Program-made: the position numbers and the translations under genes | Notes under the pieces: generated by a model | The model's database searches: none | Seen by the model: only the letters and a program-made list of their open reading frames with translations | What the model was told of the DNA's origin: nothing | In this document: positions 9,118 through 17,442 of the stretch, in pieces | Layout of the letters: each line of letters starts with the position of its first letter | Numbering within the stretch: position 1 is the first letter of the stretch | Assembly (NCBI GenBank): GCA_947476195.1 | Contig: CANJPT010000003.1 | Coordinates: 31,880 to 95,879, forward strand | Source of the DNA: Lewinellaceae bacterium | Lineage (GTDB): Bacteria; Bacteroidota; Bacteroidia; Chitinophagales; Saprospiraceae | Direction: 5' to 3' | Length of the DNA: 64,000 bases

Positions 9118-10452
9118 ATGAAGATAAAATATTTTTTCATCGCAGCATTTGCATTGTTGGTGTGGCTGCCTGGCTGTAAACAGACCAGCACCGACTACCA
9201 ACAAAAAGCGAACAACCCCGAATTCATGCACGCTGGCGTTCGCCGCATCACCGACATCATCCGCCACGACATCTTTGCGCCGCCTGTTTCCTCGCGTATT
9301 TATGCCTATTCGGCTGTAGCCGCTTATGAGGCACTTGTGCCTGGCTTTCCAGCTTACCAAAGTCTTGCCGGTCAGCTCAACGGCCTCAATCCAGGCCCTA
9401 AACCGGAGGCTGGCAAAGAATATTGCTACCCCCTGGCAAGCGCCAATGCACAATTGATTGTGGGCAAGCAACTGGTCTTTTCTGAAGGCGAGATGGAAGA
9501 TCTAAAGGAAAAGATCTTCGAAGATTTTCAGAAAATGAACATGCCCCAGGAGGTGTATGACCGTTCCATGGCCTATGGCGAAGCCGTGGCAAAACACATC
9601 CTGGCCTGGTCAAAAACAGATAATTATGCACAAACCCGAAGTGCACCAAAATTCAATATCGATGTGGAAAGCCCAGCCCGCTGGCGCCCAACGCCTCCTA
9701 CATACGGGGATGCACTTGAACCCCATTGGGCTAAAATTCGCCCTTGGGTTATGGACTCCTGCACGCAATTTAAAGCCGACCCTCCTGTTCCATTCAGTAC
9801 GAATAAAAAAAGTGATTTTTACAAACAAGCCCTTGAGGTTCACGACATTGTGAATGCTAAGAATCCAGAACATGAAGCCATTGCCTGGTACTGGGACGAT
9901 AATCCATTCGCCATGGAAGTGAGCGGCCACGTTGCTTATGCCAAGAAAAAAATAAGCCCGGGCGGTCACTGGATGAATATCGTTGGACATGCCTGCCGGA
10001 AAGACAGTGCTGATATTATAAAATCAGCTGAAGCCTATGTAAAAGTCGCCTGTGCATTAGCAGATGCGTTCATCACTAGTTGGGACATCAAATACAAAAC
10101 CAACCTGATACGCCCCGAATCATATATCAACCAATATATTGATCAGAGTTGGCAGCCTTTGATCCAGACGCCACCGTTCCCAGAACATACGAGCGGACAC
10201 AGCACCATTTCTATGGCCTCTGCAGCAGTACTGACCGGGCTTTTTGGGGACAATTTTACGTTCATAGACAGTACGGAAACAGAGTTTGGGATCGATCCCC
10301 GCACCTTCAAATCATTCTATGAGGCTTCTGAAGAAGTAGGTATGAGCCGTCTTTACGGAGGGATTCACTATAAAAGAGGCAATGAGGCTGGTCTGAAATG
10401 TGGAAAAGAGATTGGGCTGTTTGTATTGACCGACCTGAAGACCCGTAAATAA
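9118..10452 (+). CDS. Vanadium-dependent haloperoxidase-like PAP2 lipoprotein
   Basis: A 444-residue lipoprotein of the PAP2/vanadium haloperoxidase superfamily. The ATG at 9118 is chosen because it yields a lipoprotein signal (MKIKYFFIAAFALLVWLPGC) and the promoter box lies upstream; a longer frame from 8947 would bury this signal. The phosphate/vanadate pocket motifs are present in order: KYKTNLIRPESYI, PEHTSGHST and SRLYGGIHYKRGNEAG. These supply the conserved Arg-Pro, the Ser-Gly-His and the final Arg/His. Bacteroidota members of this group are mostly uncharacterised and may be phosphatases rather than haloperoxidases. The stop is two bases before rsmE, so the two are probably cotranscribed, though their functions look unrelated. 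Confidence 0.85.
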   Translation: MKIKYFFIAAFALLVWLPGCKQTSTDYQQKANNPEFMHAGVRRITDIIRHDIFAPPVSSRIYAYSAVAAYEALVPGFPAYQSLAGQLNGLNPGPKPEAGKEYCYPLASANAQLIVGKQLVFSEGEMEDLKEKIFEDFQKMNMPQEVYDRSMAYGEAVAKHILAWSKTDNYAQTRSAPKFNIDVESPARWRPTPPTYGDALEPHWAKIRPWVMDSCTQFKADPPVPFSTNKKSDFYKQALEVHDIVNAKNPEHEAIAWYWDDNPFAMEVSGHVAYAKKKISPGGHWMNIVGHACRKDSADIIKSAEAYVKVACALADAFITSWDIKYKTNLIRPESYINQYIDQSWQPLIQTPPFPEHTSGHSTISMASAAVLTGLFGDNFTFIDSTETEFGIDPRTFKSFYEASEEVGMSRLYGGIHYKRGNEAGLKCGKEIGLFVLTDLKTRK

Positions 10453-10454
10453 GC

Positions 10455-11168
10455 ATGAGCCAACTGTTTTTTACGCAAAAAATAGAAAATGGCTTTGCCG
10501 TTTTCGAAGAGGAGGAAGGACGTCATTTGAGCACTGTGTTGCGCAAAAAGTCGGGCGATCTCCTACAACTTACAGACGGAAAAGGATTTTATTATGAGGC
10601 TGAATTAGCCGATGCGGGCAAGCGCCAGGTGCTTGCCCGCATCATTTCAAAAACGGCTGCTCCCTTGCTTCGACCTGCCCGTCTCCACATAGGGATCGCG
10701 CCAACGAAGCAGATGGAACGCTTAGAGTGGTTTTTGGAAAAAGCCACAGAAATTGGGGTGGAAGAGATCACTCCACTGTTCTGTCAACGGTCTGAGCGCG
10801 ACAGCCTCCGACTCGATCGTTTGGAAAAAGTACTCGTGTCAGCCATGAAGCAATCGCTCCGGTCCTGGCTGCCAAAGCTGAACGCTCCCACGAAATTTCA
10901 GGATTTTGCAAAAAAAACAAGCGAGGCGCAAAAACGCCTCGCCTGGTGTTCTGACGAACCTTTACCCCATTTAAAATTCACGATTGATCCCTTGATGGAC
11001 ACGGTGATTGTCATCGGTCCGGAAGGCGATTTTTCTCCTGAAGAGATCCGAATAGCCCTTGAAAACGGCTTTCAGGGCGTGAGCCTCGGCAAAGCACGGT
11101 TGCGTACAGAAACGGCAGGCCTTTTTGCAGTAACAATATTTAATTTAAGTAATGTGGTCAATGGGTAA
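10455..11168 (+). CDS. rsmE: 16S rRNA (uracil-1498-N3)-methyltransferase RsmE
   Basis: SPOUT-class enzyme that methylates U1498 in the decoding region of 16S rRNA using SAM. The 237-residue protein has the N-terminal PUA-like domain (GRHLSTVLRKKSGD) and the C-terminal knotted SPOUT domain with the diagnostic motifs IGPEGDFSPEEI and LGKARLRTETA. Length is normal. The ATG is two bases after the haloperoxidase-like stop codon. It is followed by convergent transcription of the prohibitin gene; the last bases of rsmE form one arm of an inverted repeat. Confidence 0.95.
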   Translation: MSQLFFTQKIENGFAVFEEEEGRHLSTVLRKKSGDLLQLTDGKGFYYEAELADAGKRQVLARIISKTAAPLLRPARLHIGIAPTKQMERLEWFLEKATEIGVEEITPLFCQRSERDSLRLDRLEKVLVSAMKQSLRSWLPKLNAPTKFQDFAKKTSEAQKRLAWCSDEPLPHLKFTIDPLMDTVIVIGPEGDFSPEEIRIALENGFQGVSLGKARLRTETAGLFAVTIFNLSNVVNG

Positions 11169-11255
11169 AATGTGGGGTTCCTGCCTAAGTCTGGGATTTG
11201 TTTGGGAAAAGATAAAAACTTAAGTCGCCCGAGTACAAATCACATTGACCACATT
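11151..11255. repeat. Inverted repeat between rsmE and prohibitin genes
   Basis: Perfect 13-base arms at 11151-11163 (AATGTGGTCAATG) and 11243-11255 enclose 79 bases between two convergent genes. The left arm lies inside the rsmE coding sequence. It may reduce read-through in both directions, but the long loop and lack of a T-run make termination uncertain. Confidence 0.5.
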
Positions 11256-11259
11256 TTAA

Positions 11260-12168
11260 TTATTGCCCAATAAGAATCGGCGCAGTTTTGCCACCTCCCA
11301 TTACAATGACCTTTGCATTGGGCGAAGTGACCAGTTCCTTTTGAACCTTGATCTGCTCGTACTGAAGCAATTTGTCTGTCAGGGTAGAGGTTAGAATGCG
11401 CTGGTAATCCGAAATACCCTGGGCTTCTACCCGTTTACGATCGGCTTCTTGACGCTCCTTGTCCAAGACGAATCTCATTTTTTGCGATTCCTGTTCCGCG
11501 TTGATCTTGGACTCAATGGCAAGTTTTACCGATTCGGGCAGGGTAATATTGCGGATCAGGATGTTCTCCAGCACGATACCGCGGTCAAAAAAGTCCTTCT
11601 CTATCGTCTTTGTGATCTTTTGCTGAAATTCTTCCCTTTTTGTCGAGTACAGCGCCACCGCATCGTAATAAACAGCATTATCGCGGATCTTGGTTCGTGC
11701 CAAGGGCCGGATGATCTTGTCTGTAATCACGTCCCGGGTACCTGTATTCCGCAAAATTTCAGGGACTTTGTCCGGGATAAGGTGGTATAATACCGATAGG
11801 TCAATGATCACCTCAAGACCATCCGCCGCAAGTACGCGGATGGCATCATCGCCTGCTTTAGAACCTTCGTCATGCACGGCAGACATGGTGTAATTCTGGG
11901 TGCGCACATCAAATTTTTCGACCTCTACCAGCGGGTTTACAAAGTTCAGGCCTTCGGTCAGCGTCCCATCCTGAATTTTGCCGAAGAGGGTTTTTACCCC
12001 CACCTGACCAGGCTCGATCTGAACAAAACAGGAAGAAGAAAGCCCAAGCACCATGACTGCAACGCCTACATATCGGGCCGTTTTCCCAATGGCAGCGAAG
12101 TTGGGGTTGGCTTTGGCGATCGATGCGCCAAAGACGATGGCAAAAAGGCCTAGAAAAATAAAGATCAT
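11260..12168 (-). CDS. Prohibitin family (SPFH/band 7) membrane protein
   Basis: A 302-residue membrane-anchored SPFH protein. Hydrophobic N-terminal segments (about 1-16 and 32-48) precede the band-7 domain (about 50-220; GQVGVKTLFGKIQDGTLTEG and the IIRPLARTKIRDN helix) and a charged coiled coil (about 220-265; KERQEADRKRVEAQGISDYQ). Relatives form large ring assemblies in membranes and modulate proteases such as FtsH. A Cys after the second hydrophobic run (GLSSSC) resembles a lipobox but is too far from the start to be a standard lipoprotein signal. Flanked by unrelated genes. Confidence 0.88.
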   Translation of the reverse strand: MIFIFLGLFAIVFGASIAKANPNFAAIGKTARYVGVAVMVLGLSSSCFVQIEPGQVGVKTLFGKIQDGTLTEGLNFVNPLVEVEKFDVRTQNYTMSAVHDEGSKAGDDAIRVLAADGLEVIIDLSVLYHLIPDKVPEILRNTGTRDVITDKIIRPLARTKIRDNAVYYDAVALYSTKREEFQQKITKTIEKDFFDRGIVLENILIRNITLPESVKLAIESKINAEQESQKMRFVLDKERQEADRKRVEAQGISDYQRILTSTLTDKLLQYEQIKVQKELVTSPNAKVIVMGGGKTAPILIGQ

Positions 12169-12280
12169 GCGTATGATAGTTTGAATGATAGTGAGAAAAG
12201 AGCTAACAAGTGTCCGAATATAAACTGCAGCTTGGAACGGGTGAAAATAACAGGTGAATTAAAGGGTATGATTCATCCAA

Positions 12281-12793
12281 TCAAGAATTATTGGCGACGC
12301 TTTTAAAAATATAAAAAATGGAAAGAACAGGTATGCCAACCGGGAAAACCAGAAACCACATACCCAGACCCTCCTGTACCCCATTCGATACGCTTACGAT
12401 CCCCCAAACCAAATAAGCAAATAGAATTGTTACCGATGCTTTCAGCACCCTGATAAGCCGGGAAGCCATCGTGTATTGAGAACGCGCGTTTTCATCCGTA
12501 ATCTTTACTGGATAATTGAACCAGTCTGGTCGTCTGTTGACATACGTCATTAGAACAAATATGACTGAACCCAAAATCGGCAACAGCCAAAGGCTATTTT
12601 TAGAACCATACTTATCCGGAAGGCCGTCCGGCCCAAAATGGCTGGGAACCTGTTCGGGCAGTTGACCATAGTAGTATGTACTCAGGCCCAACAAAGCGAG
12701 AAGTCCAAGTGCTGCAAGAATCTCCAATAAATAGTCAAAGGACTGGAGAGGGATATGAATCCGTGGGCGTTCGGATTTTGATTTATGGTCCAT
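12281..12793 (-). CDS. DUF1648-domain membrane protein
   Basis: A 170-residue protein with four predicted membrane segments. The stretch YYGQLPEQVPSHFGPDGLPD followed by KYGSK is the DUF1648 signature found in SdpI-like and other small membrane proteins. The function of the domain is not established; in Bacillus SdpI it is tied to immunity against a secreted toxin. No toxin-like partner is adjacent, so no such role is claimed. It is flanked on the minus strand by the SAM hydrolase gene (upstream) and prohibitin (downstream). Confidence 0.75.
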   Translation of the reverse strand: MDHKSKSERPRIHIPLQSFDYLLEILAALGLLALLGLSTYYYGQLPEQVPSHFGPDGLPDKYGSKNSLWLLPILGSVIFVLMTYVNRRPDWFNYPVKITDENARSQYTMASRLIRVLKASVTILFAYLVWGIVSVSNGVQEGLGMWFLVFPVGIPVLSIFYIFKSVANNS

Positions 12794-12923
12794 TTGAGCA
12801 AAAGGTTGATTTTGTCTTTATCAGGATCAAATGTGCACAAATAGCCAGAACTAGTGTGCGTTTTATTCGAGCAAGATCCCGCAGCACTCGGCCAGATGGT
12901 ATAAAAAAACGAGCAAGCAGAAA

Positions 12924-13715
12924 TCAATCAGCCGACTGCACGGGCGCTTCAAATGCAACCTCAACCACATCTTCAACTTTAAGGCCAAAAAGCGTGGCCG
13001 CACGGCCCATATTCACCGAGATCTCCAGAAAGCCTGCGGTATTAAAAAGACAAAGTTGTTCGCCTACCGCTACGTCACAATAATTACCTGAAAGTTGGGT
13101 GATTGGGTCATTTCGCTTGAAAAACAAAGAGAATGGTCGGCCATTGGCCGCACTTTCAAAGACCTCGCGGCGGATATTAACCACCACATTTTCAAAATTA
13201 TCCACGTGGATCACAGTACCCCGTATTTGCATGGGCGTGATGACCGGCTGAATACTGATACGCTCCAATAGAGGAGCTGCATATTCGCCAAGCCCTTCAA
13301 AAGGGTTGCCTTCAACTAAATACGCCACCGCTCCTGCAAAAATATTTTTTACCGAAAAATGCTCGGCCGGATCGGCGAGGAGGTTGCGCAGGTTTGTTGG
13401 ATCCAGGTTGGTGAAAAGCAAGGAAAGTAGCCCATTGTCAGGAGCGATGAAAAAATGCCCCTCGTGCCGTGCCACTACAAAGCGAAAATCCTGCTGATAG
13501 ACACAATTGACCCCGATGAGGTGAATCGTACCTTCCGGAAATTCGCGCCACATATTAGCAACCACAAAAACCCCGCGTACAATATCAAAAGGTGGGATAT
13601 CATGTGAAATATCAACTAAACGAAGCGCAGGCACACGCCGTAGTAAGGCACCTTTAAGTGCCCCTACATAAAAATCCTGTGTTCCAAAATCTGTGGTTAG
13701 GGTGATGAATTGCAT
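12924..13715 (-). CDS. SAM hydrolase (SAM-dependent chlorinase/fluorinase family, DUF62)
   Basis: A 263-residue member of the family that contains fluorinase, chlorinase and the common SAM hydroxide adenosyltransferases, which split SAM into adenosine and methionine. The N-terminal motif FITLTTDFGTQDFYVG and the DISHDIPPFD motif are typical, as is the C-terminal beta-barrel domain (VIHVDNFENVVVN). The ATG at 13715 is preferred over a TTG at 13727 because MQFITLTTDFG is the usual start. It lacks any clear halogenase context, so the hydrolase activity is the likely one. Confidence 0.88.
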   Translation of the reverse strand: MQFITLTTDFGTQDFYVGALKGALLRRVPALRLVDISHDIPPFDIVRGVFVVANMWREFPEGTIHLIGVNCVYQQDFRFVVARHEGHFFIAPDNGLLSLLFTNLDPTNLRNLLADPAEHFSVKNIFAGAVAYLVEGNPFEGLGEYAAPLLERISIQPVITPMQIRGTVIHVDNFENVVVNIRREVFESAANGRPFSLFFKRNDPITQLSGNYCDVAVGEQLCLFNTAGFLEISVNMGRAATLFGLKVEDVVEVAFEAPVQSAD

Positions 13716-13797
13716 GGGTTTGGGCAATATATTTTCAAAAACTCAGGTCTTTCAAAAAATTCAGGGTAGACAAGAAACTCTTGCCACTGTTTTTCTG

Positions 13798-13829
13798 TTT
13801 AAAAATCCGCCTGCAAAGCCTTAGTTTTG
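13798..13829 (+). promoter_or_regulatory. Candidate promoter of the phoH-like gene
   Basis: TAGTTTTG at 13822-13829 fits TAnnTTTG, with TTTA at 13798-13801 as a one-mismatch -33 element at a spacing of 20. It would give a leader of about 118 bases before the TTG start. Confidence 0.45.
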
Positions 13830-13953
13830 TGGGCGAAAGCAAGCTACTTTTTTTATCAAAAGCATGGAGGCACGATACCTGATAAAATGTTGAAGGTCAA
13901 ACTGATCGTATCGCACTACCTCCCGCTGCTACAAAAAATCTGAGGATAATAAT

Positions 13954-15018
13954 TTGAGCGAAATCATTCTCACCATCGAGGGCATTGACCCTGTCGAACT
14001 CTTCGGAGAAAACAACGCAAAGTTAAACCTTTTACGCAAAGCTTATCCAGATGCCATCATTACCTCCCGTGGCAACACCCTGAAAATCACTGGCGAAAAG
14101 AAAGATGCACAAGCGGCCAAAGCCAAATTCGAGATGATGGCCCGTTACCTACGGGAGCACAAAGAACTTTCTGTGCAAACCGTAGAAGACCTTCTTGGAG
14201 GAGAAAACCCCTTTGAGGTACGTATCCCGGTAATGGGCGATGGATCAGGAAGTAATGTTATCCTGTATGGTCGTGAAGGACGCCCCATTAAGGCGAAAAC
14301 GCGCAACCAAAAGATAATGATTGAGGTGTGCGACACCAATGACATTCTATTTGCACTTGGACCTGCGGGTACCGGAAAAACATATACGGCAGTGGCGCTG
14401 GCTGTACGGGCCTTGAAAAATAAGCTCGTCAAAAAAATTGTGCTCACCCGCCCCGCTGTAGAGGCTGGTGAAAACCTGGGCTTCCTGCCCGGCGACCTCA
14501 AAGACAAGGTAGATCCATATCTCCGTCCACTCTACGATGCGCTGGACGATATGTTGCCCATGGACAAACTCAATTTTTTCATGGAAAATCGCATCATTGA
14601 GATAGCACCACTTGCATTCATGCGGGGCCGTACACTCGACAATGCTTTTATCATTCTCGATGAGGCCCAGAACGCAACTCCGCTGCAGATCAAAATGTTC
14701 CTCACGCGCCTCGGCCCTTCCGCCAAGTGTATCATCACTGGTGATATGACTCAGATTGATTTGCCGCACCACCAAAAAAGTGGCCTCCGACAGGCTGTCG
14801 AGATCCTCGATGGGGTTGAAGGTATTGCCAGCGTACACCTGACTACGGAAGACGTGGTACGCCACCGACTCGTGAAGGAAATTATCAAAGCCTACGATAA
14901 GGTGGATAACGAAGAACGTGCAAAAAGAGATCGCAAAAAAGCCGAGCAAGAGGCCGAAAGGGATGGTGTTGAGACTAAGCGCTCAGAAATTCCGGCAGCT
15001 ACAGGCGCGGAAAACTAG
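13954..15018 (+). CDS. PhoH family ATPase (TTG start)
   Basis: A 354-residue P-loop protein of the PhoH/PhoL family, linked to RNA processing and ribosome-associated functions. The N-terminal KH-like region ([16 protein letters not shown]) precedes the helicase-like ATPase core with Walker A GPAGTGKT, Walker [11 protein letters not shown] and the GDMTQIDLP motif. The C-terminal tail is highly charged ([18 protein letters not shown]). The start is the TTG at 13954: the frame is closed by TGA at 13903 and no ATG lies between, while homologous sequence begins at once after the TTG. GAGGAT at 13942-13947 could help ribosome binding. Confidence 0.92.
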   Translation: MSEIILTIEGIDPVELFGENNAKLNLLRKAYPDAIITSRGNTLKITGEKKDAQAAKAKFEMMARYLREHKELSVQTVEDLLGGENPFEVRIPVMGDGSGSNVILYGREGRPIKAKTRNQKIMIEVCDTNDILFALGPAGTGKTYTAVALAVRALKNKLVKKIVLTRPAVEAGENLGFLPGDLKDKVDPYLRPLYDALDDMLPMDKLNFFMENRIIEIAPLAFMRGRTLDNAFIILDEAQNATPLQIKMFLTRLGPSAKCIITGDMTQIDLPHHQKSGLRQAVEILDGVEGIASVHLTTEDVVRHRLVKEIIKAYDKVDNEERAKRDRKKAEQEAERDGVETKRSEIPAATGAEN

Positions 15019-15069
15019 GCGGCAGACGGTTGATCCTACACGGTGATGAGAAAATGTATGTCACGTTCC

Positions 15070-15118
15070 GTGTACCCTCAACCGGTTACCGTATACCGTC
15101 AAACGTGTACCCTCAACC
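15070..15118. repeat. Short direct repeat at the epimerase 3' end
   Basis: GTGTACCCTCAACC occurs at 15070-15083 and again at 15105-15118, with related ACCG/GTATACCG words between them. The second copy encodes the last residues of the dipeptide epimerase, so the repeat has run into the coding end. A similar ACCGTAAACCGT-type array lies at 22764-22807. Confidence 0.6.
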
Positions 15119-16145
15119 CTAATCCAGCATCATCATTCAGCCTAATCTTTCCATTTTCCAAAACCGGCATCTCGAAAGGGTTGTTTCGGATCAGCCAACA
15201 GCCATCTATGTCGGCATGATCGCAAAACGGCGCAAGCAGTGCCGCAGCCGAAATGCCACAGGATGTTTCGGTCATACAGCCCACCATAAGCTGTAAGCCT
15301 TTTGCGCGGGCAGCACGAGCGATGCGGAAACCTTCCCCGATCCCGGCACATTTCATCAGTTTGATATTCACGCCATGGAAGCAATCCGCCACCCGATCCA
15401 GATCGGTGAGTCGTTGAAAACTTTCGTCTGCAATGATGGGTAAGGACGAACGGGCACTTAACCAGGCCGCAGAATCCAGATCATCTTTCGGGAAGGGTTG
15501 CTCAATGAGACGTACATTTTGACTGGCGAGCCATTGTACAAGATCGAGTGCTGCTTCGCGGTTTTTCCAGCCCTGGTTTGCATCTGCATAGATGGGTTTA
15601 TCGGAAATTTCGCGAATGGTTCGAATGATCCCACGATCATCCTCTGAGCCAAGTTTGATTTTAATTATTTGAAAATCATCCACTTCCAACATTTTTTGGT
15701 GCAAAACCTCCGGAGCATCAATGCCTAGGGTGAAGCTTGTGGGTGGCATACTTTTCTGCTCAACATCGAGCAGTTGCCAAAGTGGCTGCCCCTCTGTTTT
15801 ACCCCAAAGATCGTGAAGTGCAAGGTCTATGGAGGCTTTTGATGCGTAGTTTCCAGGAGCAATTGCATCTACTTCAACCATAATACGCTGAATCGAACGT
15901 CCCGAAAGTTTATCCTCCTTTTCAGGATCGGGAAGTTGCTGTAAAACCAGCGCTGCCCGTTGTAAAAACGCCGCCGCTGTGTCGTGGTTTTCACCATAAT
16001 AGGGCGGCATTGCAGCCTCACCATAGCCTACGAGGCCTTTAAGATGGATTTCAGTCAGCATCACGTTCGTGTGCGTACGTGATCCTGTGGCCAGGCGAAA
16101 GGGATGGCGGAGTTCAAGTAAAATCGGTTTATAGCTGAGTTTCAT
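15099..16145 (-). CDS. Dipeptide epimerase (L-Ala-D/L-Glu epimerase, enolase superfamily)
   Basis: A 348-residue enolase-superfamily enzyme, probably recycling murein peptides by epimerising L-Ala-D-Glu. The catalytic set of the muconate-lactonising subgroup is visible: KIKLGS (the KxK base), YADANQGW (first metal Asp and Asn), LIEQPFP (metal Glu), IADESF (third metal Asp) and NIKLMKCAG (the second catalytic Lys). The C-terminal GCMTETSCGISAAA motif is typical of dipeptide epimerases. Specificity beyond the class is inferred. The last residues are encoded inside a short intergenic repeat. Confidence 0.9.
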   Translation of the reverse strand: MKLSYKPILLELRHPFRLATGSRTHTNVMLTEIHLKGLVGYGEAAMPPYYGENHDTAAAFLQRAALVLQQLPDPEKEDKLSGRSIQRIMVEVDAIAPGNYASKASIDLALHDLWGKTEGQPLWQLLDVEQKSMPPTSFTLGIDAPEVLHQKMLEVDDFQIIKIKLGSEDDRGIIRTIREISDKPIYADANQGWKNREAALDLVQWLASQNVRLIEQPFPKDDLDSAAWLSARSSLPIIADESFQRLTDLDRVADCFHGVNIKLMKCAGIGEGFRIARAARAKGLQLMVGCMTETSCGISAAALLAPFCDHADIDGCWLIRNNPFEMPVLENGKIRLNDDAGLGLRVHV

Positions 16146-16205
16146 TGTAGTTCCGCTGTGTTTTTTAAAAAAAATAAAGGCAAAGTGAGCAAGTTTTTGG
16201 GCAAA

Positions 16206-16238
16206 TTTGAATCGGCAAATTCATTTATCCTAATTTTG
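16206..16238 (+). promoter_or_regulatory. Strong Bacteroidota promoter ending 7 bases from the start codon
   Basis: TTTG at 16206-16209, a 21-base spacer, then TAATTTTG at 16231-16238: a full match to TTTG/TAnnTTTG. The ATG of the biotin carrier gene begins at 16246, only 7 bases after the box, so the transcript may be leaderless or nearly so. Confidence 0.65.
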
Positions 16239-16245
16239 CCCTAAT

Positions 16246-16740
16246 ATGGAACAAAAAGAACCCTTCCGCATTGCCGTAAATGGAGGCCAGCACGAGTTTG
16301 CTGTGCTGCCAGAGGAGGCTAAAAACTTGGATATCGTGCCCGATGGCAAAGGTGCGTTTCAGATTCTTCACAAAGGCCGTTCTTACCACGCTAAACTTTT
16401 GGAGGCAGACTATGTTGCACGCCAGATTTCATTCCAGATCAACGGTGCAAAATATACCCTCCACATAGCGGACCATTATGAACGGCTCGTACAAGAACTT
16501 GGACTCAACGTGGGCAGCAGCCAGAAACAAAACGTCGTCAAAGCTCCTATGCCTGGCCTTGTATTAAACATAATGGTCGAGGTAGGACAAGTGGTCTGCA
16601 AAGGCGACCCATTGCTCATTCTGGAGGCGATGAAGATGGAAAATGTGATAAAAGCCATTGGCGACGGAACGGTAAAATTAGTGGCTGTAGTAAAGGGTGC
16701 CGCCGTTGAAAAAGGACATTTATTGTTAGAAATGGAGTGA
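16246..16740 (+). CDS. Biotin carboxyl carrier protein-like subunit
   Basis: A 164-residue acyl-CoA or oxaloacetate-type carboxylase carrier. The C-terminal biotinyl domain (about 96-164) contains EAMKMEN with the biotinylated Lys130, preceded by the APMPGLV motif. The N-terminal 90 residues form a beta-rich region seen in the carrier subunits of propionyl-/methylcrotonyl-CoA carboxylases of Bacteroidota. The catalytic carboxylase subunits are not adjacent, so the partner complex is unknown. Read from a well-matched promoter directly upstream. Confidence 0.88.
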   Translation: MEQKEPFRIAVNGGQHEFAVLPEEAKNLDIVPDGKGAFQILHKGRSYHAKLLEADYVARQISFQINGAKYTLHIADHYERLVQELGLNVGSSQKQNVVKAPMPGLVLNIMVEVGQVVCKGDPLLILEAMKMENVIKAIGDGTVKLVAVVKGAAVEKGHLLLEME

Positions 16741-16949
16741 TAGGGCACGGGTAAACGTATAGTAGGTGATTTTTAATACTTTTGAGCGTGTTCAGTAAAT
16801 CCTGTTTTTAAAAGTACTCTTTCCCTTAAACCATGATGTAGCCTAATAGGGGAGGGGCCGCAACCAAAAAATGACACCTGTTTTTGAACATGCTTACATC
16901 CCTAACCTGTCATGGGTTTGGGTACAAAATGGAACCAGAACATATACCA

Positions 16950-17354
16950 ATGATCATGCATAAAAAAATCTACCTACTTCTATGCTTCGCGCTTTGCTTT
17001 GCCAAAACGGTTTGGACGCAGGATGTTCAGCTGAACGAAGACCCGAAAGTAACGCAGGTGATAAGCAACTGGGTGAGTTCGAATCGGGCTACACCGCGCA
17101 TAGAAGGTTGGCGGGTACAGATCATGGCATCCACTGACCGCAGCTCAGTGGAGCAAGCTCGCATACGTTTTCGATCTGAATATCCTGAGGTAGCCGCTAC
17201 TTCTGTACAAGAACAACCCTACTATAAACTTCGTGTGGGTGCCTTTCGCAGCAAACAAGAAGCTTTGTTTTTTATGGCGCAACTCACAGGTCGAACAGGC
17301 GCCTACCCCATAAAAGATGCCAACATTCATCCCAGGGATTTTCTGGAGCAATAA
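16950..17354 (+). CDS. SPOR-domain exported protein
   Basis: About 134 residues. The signal peptide (HKKIYLLLCFALCFAKTVWT) is followed by a short linker and a SPOR-like domain (about 50-130): GWRVQIMAS opens the first strand, and YYKLRVGAFRSKQEALFFMA is the typical second half. SPOR domains bind glycan strands denuded of peptides, often at division sites. The start could be ATG 16950 or 16956; both give the same signal peptide. A longer frame from TTG 16884 is less likely. It lies 88 bases upstream of rodA, which fits an envelope role. Confidence 0.8.
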   Translation: MIMHKKIYLLLCFALCFAKTVWTQDVQLNEDPKVTQVISNWVSSNRATPRIEGWRVQIMASTDRSSVEQARIRFRSEYPEVAATSVQEQPYYKLRVGAFRSKQEALFFMAQLTGRTGAYPIKDANIHPRDFLEQ

Positions 17355-17442
17355 GCCCTGGATATTTGGAAAGCTGGACAGTAGACTTTTGGACCAGGCA
17401 CGCTCAATTAACTAAATCAAACACCTCGACAAATAAACAAGA

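Noticed and set aside
12281..12793. SdpI-like immunity protein
   Set aside because: DUF1648 alone is not enough, and no toxin gene or regulator of the Sdp type is nearby.
12924..13715. Fluorinase or chlorinase
   Set aside because: The family match is to the common SAM hydrolases; no halogenated-metabolite gene cluster surrounds it.
14347..14949. 200-codon minus-strand frame
   Set aside because: Antisense to the PhoH gene with no start context or homology-like motif.
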